Shown here one piece after another: positions 44,478 to 54,020 of a DNA stretch of 64,000 bases. The notes below the pieces were generated by a model, which searched no databases, had not been told where the DNA came from, and saw only the letters and a program-made list of their open reading frames with translations. Origin of the DNA: Gammaproteobacteria bacterium (lineage in GTDB: Bacteria; Pseudomonadota; Gammaproteobacteria; Pseudomonadales; Porticoccaceae); contig JAGPUW010000025.1 of assembly GCA_018069465.1 (NCBI GenBank), forward strand, positions 1-64,000. The letters are read 5' to 3'. Numbering within the stretch: the first letter of the stretch is position 1; every line of letters starts with the position of its first letter. A program made the translations under genes and the position numbers.

Positions 44478-45581
44478 ATGACCAAACTCATCATTTCAGC
44501 CGACTCCCATATCGCTGAACCACCCAATTGCTATACCGACTTTATCGACCCGGCTTTCCGGGATCGTGCGCCCCATATGGAGCAGCACGACAAGTACGGT
44601 GACATTTTTGTTATCGACGGGCTCGACCAGCCGATTCCCATGGGTTTAATCGCCGCTGCCGGAAAAAAACCGGAAGAGTTAACCGCCGGGGGCGTTAAAT
44701 TTGAAGAGCTGCCAAAGAGCTCCTGGGATTCATCCTATCGCGTAGCCGATCAGGATATCGATGGTGTCTCCGCAGAAATCCTCTACCCAACGGTTGGCAT
44801 GATGCTCTGCAACCACCCCGATATCGACTACCAGGTTGCCTGCTTCGGCGCCTATAACCGCTGGCTGGAAGAATACGTCGGCGGCGCGCCAAAGAACCGC
44901 CTGTTTGGTCTCGGCCAAGTCGCGTTGCGCAGCGTAGATGAAGGTATTAAAGAGCTAGAAGATGCCAAGAAAAAAGGCTTTGTCGGCGTCATGATGACTG
45001 GCAACCCACCGGAAGCAGATTACCACGACCCCATGTATGACCCCCTGTGGGAAGCTGCCGTCGATATGGACATGCCACTGTCGTTCCATATTTTGACCTC
45101 AAAGGCCGATCAAATCGCAGCCCAGCGCGGCCCCAAAATCAATGGCTTCCTGGGCATTATGCGCGGCTGCCAGGATGTACTCGGCACCTTCGTTTTTGGT
45201 GGTGTATTTGAGCGCCATCCAAAATTGAAAGTGGTTTGTGCTGAAGCAGATGCCGGTTGGGTACCTCACTTTATCTACCGTATGGATCACGCCTACAACC
45301 GTCACCGCTACTGGATGAAGTGCCCGCCCCTGGAAAAATTGCCCAGTGAGTACTTCCTCGAAAATATCTACCTGACCTTCCAGGATGACTGGACGGCCTT
45401 CAAGCACCGCAATGAAATGAACCCCCAGCGCCTGATGTGGGCCAATGATTTCCCCCACAGCGATTCAACCTGGCCCTGGTCGCAGAGCATTCTGGAAGAG
45501 CACACTAAAGACATGACGCAGCAGGAAAAAGACTGGATTCTGCACGACAATGTCAGCAAGTGTTACAACCTGCCTATCTGA
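44478..45581 (+). CDS. Amidohydrolase family protein (metal-dependent hydrolase)
   Basis: This encodes a 367-residue TIM-barrel amidohydrolase of the amidohydrolase-2 (ACMSD-like) group, hydrolases or decarboxylases with a metal centre. ISADSHIAEPPNCY at the start, LSFHIL in mid-protein, and NDFPHSDSTWPWS near the C-terminus carry the probable metal ligands and acid. ATG 44478 is preferred over 44445 because AGAGG is eight bases upstream. It is followed by a terminator and then by the D-aminoacylase-like gene. The substrate is unknown. Confidence 0.85.
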   Translation: MTKLIISADSHIAEPPNCYTDFIDPAFRDRAPHMEQHDKYGDIFVIDGLDQPIPMGLIAAAGKKPEELTAGGVKFEELPKSSWDSSYRVADQDIDGVSAEILYPTVGMMLCNHPDIDYQVACFGAYNRWLEEYVGGAPKNRLFGLGQVALRSVDEGIKELEDAKKKGFVGVMMTGNPPEADYHDPMYDPLWEAAVDMDMPLSFHILTSKADQIAAQRGPKINGFLGIMRGCQDVLGTFVFGGVFERHPKLKVVCAEADAGWVPHFIYRMDHAYNRHRYWMKCPPLEKLPSEYFLENIYLTFQDDWTAFKHRNEMNPQRLMWANDFPHSDSTWPWSQSILEEHTKDMTQQEKDWILHDNVSKCYNLPI

Positions 45582-45616
45582 GAAGCCTCAATTCAGACAG
45601 GACTACTGTACAAATT

Positions 45617-45651
45617 ACACCCGGCGTTGTGCGAGCAAGTCGGGTGTTTTT
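45617..45651 (+). terminator. Rho-independent terminator
   Basis: ACACCCG at 45617-45623 pairs with CGGGTGT at 45641-45647 across a 17-base loop, followed by five T residues. It separates the two amidohydrolase genes. Confidence 0.75.
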
Positions 45652-45668
45652 GATAGGAGATACGCATC

Positions 45669-47354
45669 ATGAATTACGATATAAAAATTACCGGCGGCAC
45701 CATCGTCGATGGCAGCGGCAAGGCTGGCTACGCTGGCGATATTGGTATTAAAGACGGCAAAATCGTCGCCCTTGGCGACGCCCCGGGTGAAGCCACCAAA
45801 ACCATCGACGCCACTGGCAAAGCCGTGACACCCGGTTTTGTCGATATCCACACCCACTACGACGCCCAGGTGGTTTGGGATCGCATGTTAACCATTTCAC
45901 CCTGGCACGGCGTCACCACCGTCGTGCTCGGCAACTGCGGCTTCGGCGTTGCGCCGACCCGCCCCCATCAGCGCAATCTCATTGTCGGCACCCTCGAAAA
46001 AGTTGAGGGCATGAGCACCGCCACCCTCAACGCCGGCCTCGGTGAAGACTGGCCCTTTGAAACTTTCCCCGAATATCTCGATGCGATTGAAGATTTGGGT
46101 ACGGCCATTAATGTCGGCGTACTGATCGGCCATACCCCAACGCGGCTGTATGTGATGGGCGAAGAAGCCACTGAGCGCGAAGCCACTGCCGGTGAACTCG
46201 AGCAGATGCGCCAAATTGTTGACCAGGCACTGGATGCTGGCGCCCTGGGCTTTGCGACATCAAAGTCTCCCACCCACGTCGGTTTCAAAGGCAGGCCCGT
46301 GCCCAGCCGTGTCGCCTCTTTGGAAGAGCTAGACACCCTGGCATCCACCCTGCAAAACCGCGATGCCGTAATGCAGGTCACCGCTGGCAAGGGTTTCTGG
46401 TTCGATGAATACGCAGAGCTTACGAAGAAATACGGCATGACCATTAGCTGGACGGCAATGCTCGCCGGCATGGCTTCACCCGATGCCCACATCGCCCAGC
46501 AACAGCGCTCCGCTGAACTCGCCGAGCAGGGTCTGCCCATCGTGCCCCAGGTAACACCGCGCCCCCTGTGCTTTGAATTCCAGTTTAAAGAGCCCTTCCC
46601 CTTTGAAGCGCTGCCGGTATTTAAGCCCATCTCCAGCGCCGACTTTGAGGGTAAAAAAACCCTCTACGCCGACGCAGAATTCAGAACCGCAGCCAAAGCG
46701 AAAATGGACAATGTGCGCCCGTCCTTCCGCCTCGCCTGGGAGAATTCACTGATTTCTAGCTGCCCCAGCAAGCCACAATATGAAGAGCGCACGGTGATCG
46801 ACGTGGCTACTGAGTTGGGTGTACACACCATGGATCTCGGTTTTGATCTGGCCCTGGAAAACGACCTGGAAGCACGCTTCCGTATGCCCGTCGCCAACAA
46901 CGATGAAAACGAGGTGGAAAAACTCATCACCGACAAAAATACGGTAATGGGCCTTTCCGATGCCGGAGCCCACGCCAGCCAGCTCTGCGATGCGGGCCTA
47001 TCCACCTACTTACTCGGCCGTTGGGTGAGAGAAAAAGGCGTTATCAGCTTTGAAGAGGCCATTCGCATGCTCAGCTCCCGCCCGGCGGAAGTGTTTGGCA
47101 TTACTGACCGAGGCTTACTGGAAGTGGGGCGCCCCGCCGATGTGCTGGTGATCGACCCAGAAACCGTTCACTGCGGTAAACTGGAACGGGTTTACGACCA
47201 GCCCGCAGGGCAGGACAGACTGATTGCAGAAGCCTTTGGTATCGAGTCGGTCATCGTCAACGGCACCTTGCTGCGCCAGCGGGGCGAAGATCAAGTCGAC
47301 CCCAAAGGCCCACTACCTGGCGCCCTATTACGCGGAGGTAAAGCCGCCCGATAA
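45669..47354 (+). CDS. N-acyl-D-amino-acid deacylase-like amidohydrolase
   Basis: This encodes a 561-residue amidohydrolase of the D-aminoacylase group. VDIHTHYDAQ holds the first metal ligands, HGVTTVVLGNCGFGVAP, TSKSPTHVG and GLSDAGAHASQLCDAG follow, and RPADVLVIDP is the typical C-terminal beta-sandwich return. There is no signal peptide. The C-terminal third is duplicated in broken form at 48515-48930. A terminator follows at 47388-47436. The true substrate may not be an amino acid derivative, since many such proteins sit in catabolic clusters. Confidence 0.87.
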   Translation: MNYDIKITGGTIVDGSGKAGYAGDIGIKDGKIVALGDAPGEATKTIDATGKAVTPGFVDIHTHYDAQVVWDRMLTISPWHGVTTVVLGNCGFGVAPTRPHQRNLIVGTLEKVEGMSTATLNAGLGEDWPFETFPEYLDAIEDLGTAINVGVLIGHTPTRLYVMGEEATEREATAGELEQMRQIVDQALDAGALGFATSKSPTHVGFKGRPVPSRVASLEELDTLASTLQNRDAVMQVTAGKGFWFDEYAELTKKYGMTISWTAMLAGMASPDAHIAQQQRSAELAEQGLPIVPQVTPRPLCFEFQFKEPFPFEALPVFKPISSADFEGKKTLYADAEFRTAAKAKMDNVRPSFRLAWENSLISSCPSKPQYEERTVIDVATELGVHTMDLGFDLALENDLEARFRMPVANNDENEVEKLITDKNTVMGLSDAGAHASQLCDAGLSTYLLGRWVREKGVISFEEAIRMLSSRPAEVFGITDRGLLEVGRPADVLVIDPETVHCGKLERVYDQPAGQDRLIAEAFGIESVIVNGTLLRQRGEDQVDPKGPLPGALLRGGKAAR

Positions 47355-47387
47355 CCATTCAGGGAGTAGCATAAACACATAATTGCC

Positions 47388-47436
47388 GCCAATAAAAACC
47401 CCGCCTAACTCCATGCACAGCGGGTTTTTTATTGGC
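47388..47436 (+). terminator. Rho-independent terminator
   Basis: A CCCGC/GCGGG stem is extended outward by GCCAATAAAAA and TTTTTTATTGGC, with a T-run on the right arm. The symmetrical outer arms would let it work on both strands. Confidence 0.85.
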
Positions 47437-47524
47437 TATGTTATCGTGAAAACATTTAGCGCGAGTGCATTAAACAACTAATATAAAAGCTAAGGAGCAC
47501 GTTAAAACACTGTAAAATAACATT

Positions 47525-47725
47525 GAGGAGAACACCCAGCTGATTGAAATAACCGCAGCGGATCTGCTCAATACCTACCATCAGAATCTGGAACAGCTCG
47601 CCTTACTGCAAATGAATCTTGGCCGGGAAGTGGCGCGACGATTGTGTGATGTCGACCAGGAATTATTCCACGAGCAAACAAAACCGCCATTGAAGGCGGT
47701 CATGTTGTTTTTCACCCGCAACTAA
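47525..47725 (+). pseudogene. Remnant of a cyclic-nucleotide-binding protein gene
   Basis: The translated frame 47525-47725 (ENTQLIEITAADLLNTYHQN and on) matches the C-terminal part of the intact protein at 49101-49619 (DTELIKITANDLLNIYHQD), including LLQMNLGREV and RRL.D. It starts without a start codon, because in-frame stops lie just upstream, and its end drifts away after FHE. It is therefore a 3' fragment. It sits after the full amidohydrolase, just as the intact gene sits after the broken amidohydrolase copy. Confidence 0.8.
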
Positions 47726-47825
47726 AAGCAAAGGGGATTAACCGTTATTAAATAGAGCCCGACGGGGCTTTAAAATAGAATATTCTATAGCAAATACAGT
47801 CTCATGGCCCACAGTAGCAAGTATT

Positions 47826-48179
47826 CTATCGATTCAAAACATCATCTTTAACCGAGCCAAGAATGGTAACAATCTGATCAATATTCTCATTGGCCACACT
47901 TAATTCTGCCAATGTCGCCACAAGGTCTTCGGCAACCGCAGCGAAGTCCTCATCGCGGAGCCCCATCATCTTGTGACCCTTGCGTAAATCTTTGCCGGTA
48001 TAGTTGTTCGGGCCACCAAAGGCCATCGTGAGGAAGGCTTTTTGCTTGTCGCGCTGGCCCTCCATATCAACCTTGGCAAAAAAGCTGTTAATGCGATCAT
48101 CGGCGAGCACCTTGCGATAAAAAATATCCACCGCTGCATCAACAGCGGCTTCACCACCTATGTCCTCAAACAAAGACAT
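47826..48179 (-). CDS. Group I truncated haemoglobin
   Basis: This encodes a 117-residue truncated haemoglobin of group I (GlbN/trHbN type), a haem protein implicated in oxygen or nitric oxide chemistry. MSLFEDIGG at the start and NYTGKDLRKGHKMMGL, with the proximal His, are diagnostic, and FGGPNNYTG is typical of the family. The ATG at 48179 has AGGAG eight bases upstream; an ATG at 48185 is too close to that site. It lies on the opposite strand between the two halves of the decayed duplication. Confidence 0.92.
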   Translation of the reverse strand: MSLFEDIGGEAAVDAAVDIFYRKVLADDRINSFFAKVDMEGQRDKQKAFLTMAFGGPNNYTGKDLRKGHKMMGLRDEDFAAVAEDLVATLAELSVANENIDQIVTILGSVKDDVLNR

Positions 48180-48185
48180 GTTCAT

Positions 48186-48514
48186 TTCTCCTGCTCATCA
48201 TAAAAAATTATTTATTTTCAACTTGAATCTGCAATCCACTACTTGTTGCAACATGTTAGTTCAACTACAAAGGATCTACATGAAACTATCTGAATAACGT
48301 GACGAAGCTAGCAATGTATTTAGGCATCGCGCTAATCAAGCGGCCCTTTCATTACAACACTGACAATAGCATCTGTTTCAACATCGCCAATCCATAGGAA
48401 AGCCACAGTGGTTAAGACCGAATTACATAGAGAATTATTGGCAACTGCGGCCGGTGATATACAGTTCAGCAGGTGGGGTAGCTCGGGTGTCAGGCCGATC
48501 AAAGAAAAGGTCAC
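48186..48514. other. Gap without a recognised gene
   Basis: No gene is supported in these 329 bases. A short match, GGCAACTGCGGC near 48438, equals a stretch of the intact amidohydrolase N-terminal part, but it is too short to prove a remnant. A minus-strand frame at 48332-48601 has no family resemblance and overlaps the pseudogene. Confidence 0.4.
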
Positions 48515-48930
48515 AAAAGTTGGCAAAGCCGACCTTTGCGGCGTCGGTGCCACGCCAAGCAGCTCTGTGATACTGGCCCGCCCACCTTCCTGCTCGGCCA
48601 TTGGGTCAGGGGAAAAGGCATTATCCCGTCGAGGAGGCCATCCGCATGCTCAGCTCACGCCCGGCGGAAGTGTTTGGCATTACTGACCGTGGCTTACTCG
48701 AAACTGGCCGCCCCGCCGATGTGCTGGTGATCGACCCAGAAACCGTTCACTGCGGTAAACTGGAACGGGTTTACGACCAGCCCGCAGGGCAGGACCGACT
48801 GATTGCAGAAGCCTTTGGTATTGAATCTGTCATCGTCAACGGCACTCTGTTACGTCAGCGGGGCGAAGATCAGCTTGACCCAGAGGGAGCACTTCCCGGA
48901 CAACTGTTGCGTAGCGGTAGAGCCCGCTAA
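48515..48930 (+). pseudogene. Remnant of a D-aminoacylase-like amidohydrolase gene
   Basis: This matches the C-terminal part of the intact gene at 45669-47354 almost word for word: RMLSSRPAEVFGITDRGLLE, RPADVLVIDPETVHCGKLER and AFGIESVIVNGTLLRQRGED. Single-base deletions shift the frame near 48529 (within the AGAHASQLCD region) and near 48636 (before EEAIRM). The 5' two thirds of the gene are missing. Similarity fades upstream of about 48515. A terminator at 48971-49010 follows, as after the intact gene. Confidence 0.88.
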
Positions 48931-48970
48931 CTAAGGGCTCGTTATTTAATACGCCAAACAGCGTCGAACC

Positions 48971-49010
48971 AAAAACCCGCACTACTTACCGAGTACTGCG
49001 GGTTTTTTAA
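48971..49010 (+). terminator. Rho-independent terminator
   Basis: CCCGCACTAC pairs with GTACTGCGGG with one mismatch, flanked by A5 and T6. It occupies the same relative position as the terminator after the intact amidohydrolase, with a similar CCCGC/GCGGG stem. Confidence 0.82.
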
Positions 49011-49100
49011 TAGCGCAAAATCAACATTTACAAACTATTATTAATAAATACATATGGCCAATAAACACATACAACCCATGAAAGAAAAGTTGCCAGACTA

Positions 49101-49619
49101 ATGGATGAGAGTCGAATTAATTTATTAATGCAAGTACCCGTCTTCGGTGCTATTCGCAAAGACATTATTGCCCAACTGGTAGAACAGGCGCCGCTCATTA
49201 AAGTTCAGCACGGCAATTATTTATTCCACGAGGGCGACAAGGGCACCTCTATGTATATTATTGAAAGTGGTCGCATGGCGGCGATAAAAAACTGGGGAAA
49301 AGAGGAATATTTGCTCAAGCAACTGACTCAGGGCGATTGTATCGGCGAGATGGCATTGTTTGATTTTTTCCCGCGCAGCGCCTCAATCATAAGCACTGAA
49401 GACACCGAGCTAATAAAAATAACGGCCAACGACCTGCTCAATATTTATCACCAGGATCTTGAACAGTTTACCCTGCTGCAAATGAATCTAGGTAGAGAGG
49501 TGACACGAAGACTTCGCGATGCCGATGAGAAGCTCTTTCATGAACGCATGCAAGCCACCATCGATGGTGACCGTGTAAGCTCCAAGCCTTACTTAAAAAT
49601 GAAAGAAATTCAGCACTGA
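49101..49619 (+). CDS. Cyclic nucleotide-binding domain protein (CRP-like, no HTH)
   Basis: This encodes a 172-residue cNMP-binding beta-roll protein. The domain runs from about residue 12 to 125, with YLFHEGDKGTSMYIIESGRM and the phosphate-binding cassette GEMALFDFFPRSASI. It is followed by a helix (LLQMNLGREVTRRLRDADEKLF), but there is no DNA-binding helix-turn-helix, so it is shorter than CRP (about 210). It probably acts as a regulator of another protein. Its stop is two bases from the convergent DUF6586-like stop. A fragmentary relative lies at 47525-47725. Confidence 0.85.
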   Translation: MDESRINLLMQVPVFGAIRKDIIAQLVEQAPLIKVQHGNYLFHEGDKGTSMYIIESGRMAAIKNWGKEEYLLKQLTQGDCIGEMALFDFFPRSASIISTEDTELIKITANDLLNIYHQDLEQFTLLQMNLGREVTRRLRDADEKLFHERMQATIDGDRVSSKPYLKMKEIQH

Positions 49620-49621
49620 CA

Positions 49622-50125
49622 TTAATATTCCTGCATCATTTCACCCTGGCGCTGCACCAATTCTTCCAGGACTAGCAACCAGGAATAGAGTTTGTCTGCA
49701 TCGGGGGCAGGCTCATCGCGATCATCACGAAGAGCAATAGCTGACTGACTGACAGCAGGTGGAGGGGGGGCGACACCGCGCAACGAAGCCGGCAAACAAA
49801 GTTGCTGCTGGGCATTTAAAAAACTACCTAGCCAGCCCTCTTTAAGTAAAACCGCTATTTCTGCCGCTTCTGGGGCGGGCTTATCGATGGCAGTAAGTGC
49901 TGACAACAAGGCATCGATATCTGTCATTTCAGCCGCATCTGCGCAACCATAACTGTCGGCAATCGCTCGCAGATGGCAGAGATAAGCACTCTTCAATAAA
50001 TGCAGGGCACTGTGTTCTAAAGCCCGCTTCAGTGAGGGCCTCAGACCCTCTCGCGCTAGCTCAGCAAGTATCTCTTGCGCAGATGATAAGTGCTGGTTAA
50101 ACAGTCGCTGATAAACCGACATCAC
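49622..50125 (-). CDS. DUF6586-like protein beside topA
   Basis: This encodes a 167-residue helical cytoplasmic protein of unknown function. In Pseudomonas a small uncharacterised gene (DUF6586, from memory) lies in the same place downstream of topA, and the length and YQRLFNQHL-type start agree. A proline-rich loop (APPPPAVSQS) separates two helical halves. It follows topA by 26 bases and is probably co-transcribed with it. Confidence 0.65.
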   Translation of the reverse strand: MMSVYQRLFNQHLSSAQEILAELAREGLRPSLKRALEHSALHLLKSAYLCHLRAIADSYGCADAAEMTDIDALLSALTAIDKPAPEAAEIAVLLKEGWLGSFLNAQQQLCLPASLRGVAPPPPAVSQSAIALRDDRDEPAPDADKLYSWLLVLEELVQRQGEMMQEY

Positions 50126-50151
50126 ATACCTTAAAGCTGATTAAAAATTAG

Positions 50152-52785
50152 TTATTTTTTACGCTTGTCGGTAACGACCCACTTTTCATTTTGATAAAAG
50201 ACTTTCCAGCCACTGGCCTTGCCCTCGACCTCAGATTGCACGTAGACCTCCTGCGTTTTGCGGCTAAAGCGCACGATGGTTTTATTGCCATCGGGATCTT
50301 CCGTGGGGGCCGAGAACAAAAAGTTATATTTTGGATCTATTTCATCTTTGTGGGGTAATAGTTCTGTCACCAGAGGGGCGCGTGTTTCGCGGTTTTTGGG
50401 GAACTGGCTGGCGGCAAGAAAAAGTCCCGCAGCGCCATCGCGCAAAATATAAGTGTCATCAACCTTGAGGCAGGCTAATTCAGGCATTGGCACCGGGTCC
50501 ATTTTTGGTGGTGCCGCTTGTCCACTGCGCAGCAGCTTGCGCGTGTTTTTACATTCATCGGCTGTGCAACCAAAATACTTGCCGAAACGGCCCGACTTTA
50601 ATTGCATATCAGCGCCGCATTTATCGCATTCGATCAACGGGCCTTCGTAGCCTTTAATACGATACGTGCCGCTCTCAACCTCATAACCGGGACAATCGGG
50701 GTTCTTTCCACAGATATGAAGCTTGCGCGTCTCGTCGATCAAATAACTGTCCATTTGCGTGGCGCAAATAGTGCAGTGGTGCTTGTTCATCAAACGCTTG
50801 GATTCGGCCTCCTCGTCCTCATCGGCATTGACGGCTTCATCACCAGCCACCAGATTGAGGGTTTCTTTACAGCGCTCTTTGGGCGGCAGGTTGTAACCGG
50901 AACAACCGAGGAAAACACCGGTACTACCAGTGCGAATCATCATCGGCCGCGCACACTTGGGGCAGGGAATATCCGTTTCAGTGGCACCGTTGGGCGCCAT
51001 ACCGCCCTCTTCGGCCTGGGCCTTTTCCAGCTTGTCGCTAAAGCCGTCATAAAAACGATCGAGCACATCTTTCCACTCGAGGCTGCCCTCGGCAATTTCA
51101 TCGAGCTGCTCTTCGAGTACCGCGGTAAAGCCGTAGTCCATCAGGTCACTAAAGTTATCAGTTAGACGACTGGTGACGATATCGCCTATTTTTTCAGCAT
51201 AAAAGCGCTTGCTCTCGAGGCGCACATAACCGCGATCCTGAATGGTGGTAATAATCGCCGCGTAAGTCGAGGGGCGGCCAATGCCGCGTTTTTCAAGCTC
51301 GCGCACCAGGGCGGCTTCACTGAATCGAGCCGGTGGTTTGGTGAAGTGCTGGCGCGGGGCCAGCAGCAACATTTTCAAGGTTTCGCCAACGTTGTATTCC
51401 GGCAGCTCGGCATCATCTTTATTGCGCAACACCGGTATAGCTCTGAGAAAGCCGTCAAAACGCACGACGCGGCCGCGCACCTGCAAACCGTAATCGCCGG
51501 CGCTGACCCCTACACTGGTACTGGTAAATTCCGCAGGCACCATCTGGCAGGCGACAAACTGCTGCCAAATTATTTCATAAAGCCGCTTGGCGTCTTCATC
51601 GACTCCCTGTATATCGGCGACGGAAATATCGACATTCGAGGGCCGCACCGCTTCGTGAGCTTCCTGAGCCCCCTTTTTACTGGAGTAAATATTGGGCTCT
51701 TCGGGCAGGTAGTTTTTGCCGTAGCGGGTGGCAATTAACTCGCGGCAATCTGCCACCGCATCTTTACTCAGATTCGTCGAGTCGGTGCGCATATAAGTGA
51801 TGTAGCCAGCCTCGTAGAGTCGCTGCGCCATCATCATGGTTTTCTTCACGCCAAAGCCCAGTCGCGTGCTCGCTGCTTGCTGTAGCGTCGAGGTAATAAA
51901 AGGCTTCGGGGGCTTGGTTTTTGTCGGCTTGTCATCGCGGGTGCTAACGACGAACTCGGCCTTTTGCAGGGCGCTAACCGCCGCCGCACTGCCGGCTTCA
52001 TTAACGGGCCGATAAGATTTGCCATTGTGGGTGCGCACTTCAAAGCGCACCTGCTCCTCGCTGGCCTTTTCAAGATCGGCATGCAGGGTCCAGTATTCTT
52101 CGGGCACAAAAGCCTGAATTTCCCGCTCTCTCTCCACCACCAGCTTTACGGCAACGGACTGTACGCGCCCGGCCGACAGGCCACGGGCAACCTTGGCCCA
52201 GAGCAGTGGCGAAACCATAAAGCCCACCACCCGGTCGAGAAAACGGCGCGCCTGCTGGGCGTTGACCTGATTAGTATCGAGCTTACCCGGCTTGGCAAAG
52301 GCTTCCTGAATCGCCTTTTTGGTAATCTCGTTAAACACCACGCGCTTATAGCGACTGTCATCACCACCAATGGTTTGTTGCAGGTGCCAGGCAATAGCCT
52401 CTCCCTCGCGGTCCAAATCCGTCGCCAGGTAGATGGTGTCGGCATTCTTAGCCAGCTTGACCAGCTCACTGACCACTTTTTCTTTGCCCGGCAGTATCTG
52501 GTAATCGGCCTCCCAATCGTTATCGGGGTTGATGCCCATACGGTTAATCAGTTGCTGCTTGGCTTTTTTCTGCTTGTGGATGACTTTCTTCGCCGGCGAT
52601 AACTTGCGAGTAATAGCCGCTTGTTTAGCCCGCTCTTTGGGGTCGACAGGTTTGCGATTGGATGCCCCGGTGGGCAAGTCGCGCACGTGGCCAATACTGG
52701 ACTTAACGATGAAATCGTTACCCAGGTATTTGTTAATGGTTTTCGCTTTTGCTGGTGATTCAACAATAACCAGTGATTTACCCAT
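50152..52785 (-). CDS. topA: DNA topoisomerase I TopA
   Basis: This encodes an 877-residue type IA topoisomerase that relaxes negative supercoils. The Toprim domain starts [15 protein letters not shown], with the metal motif [11 protein letters not shown], and the active-site Tyr lies in [14 protein letters not shown]. Three C-terminal zinc ribbons are seen: CPKCARPM...C...C, CTICATQM...C...C and CDKCGADM...C...C. Length and order are normal for gammaproteobacteria. Confidence 0.97.
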   Translation of the reverse strand: MGKSLVIVESPAKAKTINKYLGNDFIVKSSIGHVRDLPTGASNRKPVDPKERAKQAAITRKLSPAKKVIHKQKKAKQQLINRMGINPDNDWEADYQILPGKEKVVSELVKLAKNADTIYLATDLDREGEAIAWHLQQTIGGDDSRYKRVVFNEITKKAIQEAFAKPGKLDTNQVNAQQARRFLDRVVGFMVSPLLWAKVARGLSAGRVQSVAVKLVVEREREIQAFVPEEYWTLHADLEKASEEQVRFEVRTHNGKSYRPVNEAGSAAAVSALQKAEFVVSTRDDKPTKTKPPKPFITSTLQQAASTRLGFGVKKTMMMAQRLYEAGYITYMRTDSTNLSKDAVADCRELIATRYGKNYLPEEPNIYSSKKGAQEAHEAVRPSNVDISVADIQGVDEDAKRLYEIIWQQFVACQMVPAEFTSTSVGVSAGDYGLQVRGRVVRFDGFLRAIPVLRNKDDAELPEYNVGETLKMLLLAPRQHFTKPPARFSEAALVRELEKRGIGRPSTYAAIITTIQDRGYVRLESKRFYAEKIGDIVTSRLTDNFSDLMDYGFTAVLEEQLDEIAEGSLEWKDVLDRFYDGFSDKLEKAQAEEGGMAPNGATETDIPCPKCARPMMIRTGSTGVFLGCSGYNLPPKERCKETLNLVAGDEAVNADEDEEAESKRLMNKHHCTICATQMDSYLIDETRKLHICGKNPDCPGYEVESGTYRIKGYEGPLIECDKCGADMQLKSGRFGKYFGCTADECKNTRKLLRSGQAAPPKMDPVPMPELACLKVDDTYILRDGAAGLFLAASQFPKNRETRAPLVTELLPHKDEIDPKYNFLFSAPTEDPDGNKTIVRFSRKTQEVYVQSEVEGKASGWKVFYQNEKWVVTDKRKK

Positions 52786-52971
52786 GCAAACCTACAATAT
52801 CATTTGGTTGAAGAAGCCCTACGGGGCTGACGAGGAGCGATATATAAGGCCTCAAACCCCAGCGGTCAAGGAATTTCCCAAATTTATTTGCCGAGGGTCT
52901 CAGTTCTAAAATTATCTAGGACTCGCTATGCAGGCATGGCGGAGGACGTTTAAGGGCTATTTTTTAAGGGC

Positions 52972-53460
52972 TTATTCGGTTTTGATATTTCTCGAAATTA
53001 TGCGCAAACCATCCGCAATTTTATCAATCTCTTCAACCTTGCCTTTCTCCGGCCAGTAGGCACCCAGGCCAAAACTATTGCTGCAGATTGCATTCACGCT
53101 GCTGGGCATTTGGTCCAGTGCCCGCCGAATTGAACTATGGCAATCCTTAGGGGCTTCCTGTTGAAACCAGCACCAGCCCTTCCAGGGGGACAAGCTGCCC
53201 CGCTGTCCCCGTACCAGTAGCCAATGGCGCTGGTCATCGTGGCGAATGTTTTTCGCGGTCCAGGGTAGGAGGTAGCGCACCGCCGTTGGACTGCTGCCCT
53301 TTTGATCGGTCACGGCGTCGGCGACGATTTCCACATGCAGGCCACGCTCATTGGCATAACGGCGTAAAATTACCTGATGCTTCTGTCGGGTCGAGGGCCG
53401 AAACGAGGTCAAAACAGAGATCATCACCAACACGGCAACGGTAATAACAAAATAAATCAC
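52972..53460 (-). CDS. Membrane-anchored protein of unknown function
   Basis: This encodes a 162-residue protein with one N-terminal transmembrane helix (IYFVITVAVLVMISVLTSF) and a soluble part of mixed alpha/beta type. The start is a GTG at 53460 with only a weak ribosome binding site. No family is recognised; the soluble part has several Trp residues (HWLLVRGQRG, GWCWFQQ) and no catalytic signature. It is divergent from the universal stress protein gene. Confidence 0.65.
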   Translation of the reverse strand: MIYFVITVAVLVMISVLTSFRPSTRQKHQVILRRYANERGLHVEIVADAVTDQKGSSPTAVRYLLPWTAKNIRHDDQRHWLLVRGQRGSLSPWKGWCWFQQEAPKDCHSSIRRALDQMPSSVNAICSNSFGLGAYWPEKGKVEEIDKIADGLRIISRNIKTE

Positions 53461-53524
53461 AACGGTTCAACTCTGGGTAGCGATAGGTTTACACTATAGC
53501 GCGAATCACGGAGCAACTTTATCT

Positions 53525-53965
53525 ATGTCTTACTACAACCACATTCTTGTTGGCCTCGATTTATCACCAGAATCACAGCTGGTTATCGATCGCGTTAAAG
53601 AGCTATTCGGCGATAAAGATGTTCGCATCAGTCTGTTGCATGTGCAGGAACCCCTGTCTTTTGCCTACGGCGGCGATATACCCATGGACCTCAGCGAGGT
53701 ACAGACACAGATGGAAGAACAGGCCCACAGCCGCCTGCAGAGCTTTTGTCAGCAGCTGGGACTGGCCACTGATAACGCCCATGTGCTGATCGGCCAACCG
53801 GCTCAGGAAATGCACCACTTTGCCAAAGAAAATGACGTTGACCTGACCGTGGTCGGCAGCCACGGTCGCCACGGCCTGGCACTGGTCTTTGGCTCTACCG
53901 CCAACGGGGTATTGCACGGCTCGGTGTGTGATGTACTGGCGGTGAGAATAAAAAAACAAAAATAG
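53525..53965 (+). CDS. Universal stress protein (UspA family)
   Basis: This encodes a 146-residue single-domain universal stress protein. HILVGLDLSPES at the start and VVGSHGRHGLALVFGSTANG near the C-terminus give the ATP-binding pattern G-2x-G-9x-G-S/T, so it is of the ATP-binding type. These proteins are induced by starvation and stress in the cytoplasm. No operon partner is evident. Confidence 0.92.
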   Translation: MSYYNHILVGLDLSPESQLVIDRVKELFGDKDVRISLLHVQEPLSFAYGGDIPMDLSEVQTQMEEQAHSRLQSFCQQLGLATDNAHVLIGQPAQEMHHFAKENDVDLTVVGSHGRHGLALVFGSTANGVLHGSVCDVLAVRIKKQK

Positions 53966-54020
53966 ACACTTTTCAGCTCGCCAGGGGTCACATAGCTACC
54001 CCTGGTACTTCACGGATGGA

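Noticed and set aside
48332-48601. An 89-codon minus-strand frame
   Set aside because: It overlaps the amidohydrolase remnant on the other strand and has no family resemblance.
50602-51165. A 187-codon open frame antisense to topA
   Set aside because: topA is intact with zinc ribbons across this region, and the antisense product has no recognisable domain.
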